Source: JAALKW01 sp963974485 (lineage in GTDB: Bacteria > Pseudomonadota > Gammaproteobacteria > Legionellales > Legionellaceae). Taken from it: DNA of 64,000 nucleotides. The stretch's first letter is position 1, and each line of letters opens with the position of its first letter. Below are positions 60,550 to 64,000 of the stretch, piece by piece. The notes below the pieces were generated by a model. It made no database searches and was not told the origin of the DNA. It saw only the letters and a list, made by a program, of their open reading frames with translations. The stretch lies in contig CAXBBS010000004.1 of NCBI GenBank assembly GCA_963974485.1, positions 118,462 through 182,461 on the forward strand. Direction: 5' to 3'. The position numbers were made by a program, and so were the translations under genes.

Positions 60550-60565
60550 TTCATCCGGTTTTTTT
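60535..60565. terminator. Bidirectional terminator between mltA and a methyltransferase gene
   Basis: A-rich arm AAAAAACCGGAT (60535-60546), 6 nt loop, and ATCCGGTTTTTTT (60553-60565). Transcripts from either side see a hairpin followed by a U-run. The stem contains the last codons and stop codons of both convergent genes, which end 1 bp apart. Confidence 0.9.
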
Positions 60566-61327
60566 AACATAAATATGCAGTTTTTTGTATGGTATTGATA
60601 GTAAAGTATTTTTTGAGAATAATTGTTTTGCAATTAACACAACGTCATCCAAGTAATGATCGAGTTTTGTTTGTGGGAGCTGTAAAACACATGGCAGCCA
60701 TCCTTTTACATATTGAATGTATTGCTCTTCGTTTTCGTATTCTACGCTAGATTCGATATGTTGTGTGTTGATATCGTTAAAACCGAGTGCTTTAAGCGAT
60801 TGGATTAAGTAGTGGCCATCTAACATGTGTTGAAAAATAGAATATTTAGCGTCATCTCTCCATTGATGTAAATCAAGTGCTTGAATAAATGGTTGATAAT
60901 AGGGAGACTCTTTTAGGTAAGTTACAGCAAGAAAATATCCTCCAGGCTTAAGCGCTTTGTAAATGCTGGCTAAGGTCGTTTGAATATCTCTAACCCAATG
61001 CAAACAGCTAAAACTGGTGATCACCGTATAGACTTTATCGCCATGGTCGCTTTCGGCATTTGCTTGTTTAAAGCTTAGGTTAGATGATGCATTAGAAAAT
61101 GTTTTTTTTGCCAAATTAATCATTTCTTTAGATGAATCAATACCTAATATACGACCATGCTTAACATTATTTGCTAATTCAGCAGTAATTTTACCGTCTC
61201 CACAGCCAATATCTAATACAAGATCAGTCGGTGAAAATTGATGTTGTGCAAGCACTTCTGAGGCGCATTTTTCTTGAAAAGAAGAGTTTTGTTGGTAATG
61301 CTGTGCATTCAGTAATGCTTTACTCAT
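60551..61327 (-). CDS. Class I SAM-dependent methyltransferase (Tam/BioC-like)
   Basis: A 258-residue methyltransferase with motif I VLDIGCGDGKIT, a following acidic loop (ILGIDSSKEMI), and the motif IV/post region SCLHWV. It resembles trans-aconitate methyltransferase (Tam) and BioC, but no biotin genes are nearby, so the substrate is unassigned. The ATG at 61327 (MSKALLNAQHY) fits the usual start; a Met 9 bp upstream (61336) is possible. It converges with mltA at a shared terminator. Confidence 0.82.
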   Translation of the reverse strand: MSKALLNAQHYQQNSSFQEKCASEVLAQHQFSPTDLVLDIGCGDGKITAELANNVKHGRILGIDSSKEMINLAKKTFSNASSNLSFKQANAESDHGDKVYTVITSFSCLHWVRDIQTTLASIYKALKPGGYFLAVTYLKESPYYQPFIQALDLHQWRDDAKYSIFQHMLDGHYLIQSLKALGFNDINTQHIESSVEYENEEQYIQYVKGWLPCVLQLPQTKLDHYLDDVVLIAKQLFSKNTLLSIPYKKLHIYVKKTG

Positions 61328-61506
61328 AAATATCATCTAAATTGGTCTGGCCTCTGATGTTACCAAGATTAATATGTTTTGTTATTTGAGTAAAGCTTTA
61401 GAGCCTCTCGCCTCTCACGCTTACTTTTGGGTTTTAAATTGACTTATCTGGCCTACAGAACTACTTTTTAAGTATTATGCAAGCATTTATTTTGTAGGGA
61501 GTGGTC

Positions 61507-63500
61507 ATGAATGATCTAAAAGAAAATAACATACCGCAAGGGCAGTCCTGGTACATTAGTCGAATGTTAGCCTTAGGGTTACCCACCTTGCAAAAATACG
61601 CTTAGTGGTGAGGTTATTGATGGCTTTTGTTATGGCTTAAGCATGATGTCTATGCAAGCTTATTTTTCAGGTGATATGGAAGCGTTTAATCAACGACTGG
61701 CTTTGATTTCTGAAGCACCACTGAATTATTTTGAAAATGACTTTGAGCAATTAAGAAATTTAGAAGCATCTTGCCTTAGTAACGGCGATAAAGAAGGGGC
61801 AAAGCAGCACCAACACACACGTTTAGAAATACAAGCCTTTTTTGATGGTCTTGCTCTTTATCAACTGATTGGGCAACCACAATATAATGATTTATTCGAT
61901 CAACCTGTTGCCGCTCAAGATGGGAAAATAGTTATGCCCATGGTGCTTCCTATTTCGTTGGACTCACCTGAAGCAAAGCCTGTGCTTGTAGAAAAAATAT
62001 TTGGTTCTTATGATGAAACAGAGTTTAAAGAATATTTAATGTTATTAAAAAATGCCATGAGCGAGCAATCTTTTGCTTTGAATTTGGCGTGCAATGGACA
62101 TGCGACTAATTTGAATTATGATGCCAATACCAAGCAGTGGATATTTGTTGATTCAGAGCATTTACCGGCTGAATCGTATGCTGATGATGTTGATGTATTG
62201 GCCGATGTGATTATGAAGCATCATGGAGGCTCTCAAGGGATAAATTTAGTTACAACTGTATATACTCAAGCCAAAAACGAACCTCAAGCGCGCACTGTGC
62301 TAGCGCGACTTTCCCAAAATGAATCATGGAAGGATTTGCATGTAACAACGGAAGAAAAACTGACACGTTGTGTTGTAGCGGGAGGAGACCTTTTCCGCCT
62401 AGCCATATCACATGGTGTTGGGTCTGAAAGGGTTGGAAATGCTCTTACAACTTATAACGATAAAGATGGCATTGTAGATGGATTGACACTCGCTCTTATG
62501 CAGAAGAATCAAAATGTTGCGATGTTACTTCTAAAAAACATCATTAATCATCCAGATGATTATCCGGTATTTTTTTCGAAAGAACGAATAGGTGCATTAT
62601 TGGAAATTACGTATCAAAAGCGCATGTGGGGATTAGTCAGTCCATTACTTGAAATATATGAGCAATTAAATAAAAAAGAAGTTACGGAAATATTTGGGCG
62701 CAAGTTAACCAATAATGCTTTAGAAACTGCATGTCTTGGAGGTGATATAAATGCTGTTGGACTTATTTTAGCATCAAGAAAAGTAGAGCCGACCCAGCGA
62801 GCACTTTTATGGGCTTTTTCTTACGGCAATGTTGAGGTTGTTCGTATGCTCATAGCTGATGGAAGATTAACGCCAACGCCTGATATGTTGAAACAGGCAT
62901 TGGTTCGTAATAATCTCAAATGGCCTAACAGACTTGAAATGCTCAAGGCTCTGACGCAACAGCCGGGAGGGCTGGTTTTAACACGAGAGGATTTAACGTC
63001 TAGGTTATTTAGATGATCCTGACTTAATTAAAATGAGTTTAGAACAAGGCATTCAATTCACGGAAGAAGATTTATATCATGCGTGCTGTTCTGATAACAG
63101 TTCAGTCATCGAATTATTGTTAGATTCAGGCGTTAAGCCGACAGAAAAAGCATTTCATGCGCTCACGATGAGCCCCAATCCTCAAAAATCAAAGTCACTT
63201 GTGTCTATGCTTGAGCATGGTTTGACGCCGACACCTGAATTAATGAACACATGTTGTGTGCGCGACTGCCTTGATACAGCTAAATTTCTTGTAAGCGAGG
63301 GGTTACAGCCGACACGTAAGGATTTTAAGCTTTCCAGCACGATAGGAGCAGCTCATGTTGTACGCTGGATGATTGAAGAGCAGGGTGCTAAACCCTCGGT
63401 TTCGTTATATAAAGATGTATGTAGCATGAATTTTTCTGGAAAAAATAATAAAGTGCTTAATATTTTAATTGAACCAAAATATTACTGGCGGTTAATATAA
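61507..63500 (+). pseudogene. Ankyrin-repeat effector-like gene broken by two frameshifts
   Basis: Three reading frames join into one protein of about 664 residues. Segment 1 begins at ATG 61507 (AGGGAG ribosome binding site 5 bp upstream) and runs to the A5 run at 61592-61596, where it meets a stop after LPTLQKYA. Removing one A restores LQNTLSGEVIDGFCYGLSMMSMQ, in frame with segment 2. Segment 2 runs to about 63001; removing one base near 63002 restores LTSGYLDDPDLIKMSLEQG and joins segment 3, ending at 63500. The C-terminal half holds degenerate ankyrin-type repeats (NALETACLGGDINAVGLIL, RALLWAFSYGNVEVVRML). The N-terminal GFCYGLSMMSMQA block resembles unrecognised Legionellales effector-like proteins. 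Both changes are +1; assembly error is not excluded. Confidence 0.8.
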
Positions 63501-63527
63501 TAACATGGCAGATAATAAGGTAGTGCT

Positions 63528-63953
63528 TCATAAATATGATTCTCGTTGTTGTGAGCACGGTATTCTGCGTCTTTCATACAGCGTTTCTGAGGTATAAGCC
63601 TTTTTGGGGCCAGTAACTTGATATGTTAATGAAAAATTATCAAATAAATTTTTATCTAAAAAACCAAAAAATTTATAATGCGCTTCATAATAATCTTGGC
63701 TACATTGATGATTGGCATGGGCCGTTAAGGCTACGTTTGTTTGATCTGAGTTGAAGTGTAAGCGATAAAACAAAGTGCTTGGCTTACTGCTTGTTGAAAA
63801 ATATTTTTCTATTTTATTTTCGATGGGACAATATTTATAGATATATTCGCGTTGTATTTTGAGTTTTGCGCCAAGTGTAGTCGTTAATACGCCCTTTTCT
63901 TGATAATAAAGCGTGGTTTTATCTATTTTTCTTATGGATACGGAGGGCAGAAT
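63528..63953 (-). CDS. Unknown protein fragment, 5' end unclear
   Basis: An open minus-strand frame of 142 codons from a TAG at 63954-63956 down to the stop at 63528. No ATG precedes the conserved-looking part; possible starts are a CTG near 63950 or a TTG at 63773. The stretch has normal amino-acid composition (TTLGAKLKIQREYIYKYC, YKFFGFLDKNLFDNFSLTYQ) and no recognised domain. It may be a gene truncated by a stop or frameshift upstream, or a gene whose start lies outside the window in another frame. Confidence 0.4.
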   Translation of the reverse strand: MLPSVSIRKIDKTTLYYQEKGVLTTTLGAKLKIQREYIYKYCPIENKIEKYFSTSSKPSTLFYRLHFNSDQTNVALTAHANHQCSQDYYEAHYKFFGFLDKNLFDNFSLTYQVTGPKKAYTSETLYERRRIPCSQQRESYL

Positions 63954-64000
63954 CTAGATCCAAGTGCGACAAATGATTAAGATGTTATGCGTTGCACAAG

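Noticed and set aside
61439..61478. TTGACT and TATTAT as a promoter for the ankyrin-type gene
   Set aside because: The spacing is 28 bp, far outside the functional range.
1..64000. tRNA, rRNA, CRISPR arrays, insertion sequences, integrases, att sites
   Set aside because: Intergenic gaps are short; none showed a cloverleaf, regularly spaced repeats, or transposase/integrase coding sequence on reading through.

Overview
The window is ordinary chromosomal DNA of a gammaproteobacterium with moderate-to-low GC. Three things point to a Legionellales-like, possibly host-associated lineage: the gene orders (ndk-rlmN-rodZ-hisS-yfgM-bamB-der; SURF1-ctaA-ctaB-sco; tamA-tamB), the amino-acid antiporter-like permease, and a decayed ankyrin-type gene whose N-terminus resembles effector-like proteins of that order. 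This placement is inferred from gene content only. No tRNA, rRNA, CRISPR array, insertion sequence or prophage was seen. Genes are tightly packed, with many 1-50 bp overlaps, including five convergent 3' overlaps.

Layout. 0-5.5 kb: end of a probable glycosyltransferase and its HlyD-like partner, TrhO, an NfeD/slipin pair, a PAS-GGDEF diguanylate cyclase, PyrD and a small unknown gene. 5.5-12.5 kb: ndk, rlmN, rodZ, hisS, yfgM, bamB, der, with ispG missing from its usual place between rodZ and hisS. 12.5-19.9 kb: a methyltransferase, a cytochrome c5, a short archaeal-type aspartyl-tRNA synthetase, the acetoin pair alsS-budA, an unknown membrane protein, an L,D-transpeptidase lipoprotein and an unknown helical protein. 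20-32.4 kb: ClC exchanger, DUF1189 protein, hydrolase, APC permease, pabB-pabA, CsbD, DUF2254 protein, asnS, and a PncC/2'-5' RNA ligase-like fusion next to a dienelactone hydrolase. 32.4-40.2 kb: cytochrome oxidase assembly and haem genes (DUF2909, SURF1, a Cys-rich factor, ctaA, ctaB, sco, hemH, hemB) with a cold-shock gene. 40.2-46.9 kb: mutS-tamA-tamB, read leftward.

46.9-53.0 kb is the most accessory-looking stretch. It has four leftward genes that form two tandem paralogous pairs. One pair encodes exported Cys-rich proteins that share an N-terminal domain but end differently (beta-propeller-like or Lcl/DUF1566-like). The other pair encodes ~520-560 aa proteins of a family I do not recognise, behind a good promoter. 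53-61.3 kb: bolA, an orphan type IV pilin, mutM, fmdB-DUF502, a large MscK-type channel, mutH, mltA and a methyltransferase. 61.5-64 kb: an ankyrin-type gene broken by two single-base frameshifts, and an unplaced leftward fragment.

The observations most worth pursuing are: an archaeal-type AspRS combined with no aspS after fmdB-DUF502, where it usually sits; the PncC/2H-phosphoesterase fusion; the unknown tandem paralog pair; the shared-N-terminus exported pair; the double-frameshifted ankyrin-type gene; and a perfect FNR/Anr-type box upstream of the cold-shock gene.
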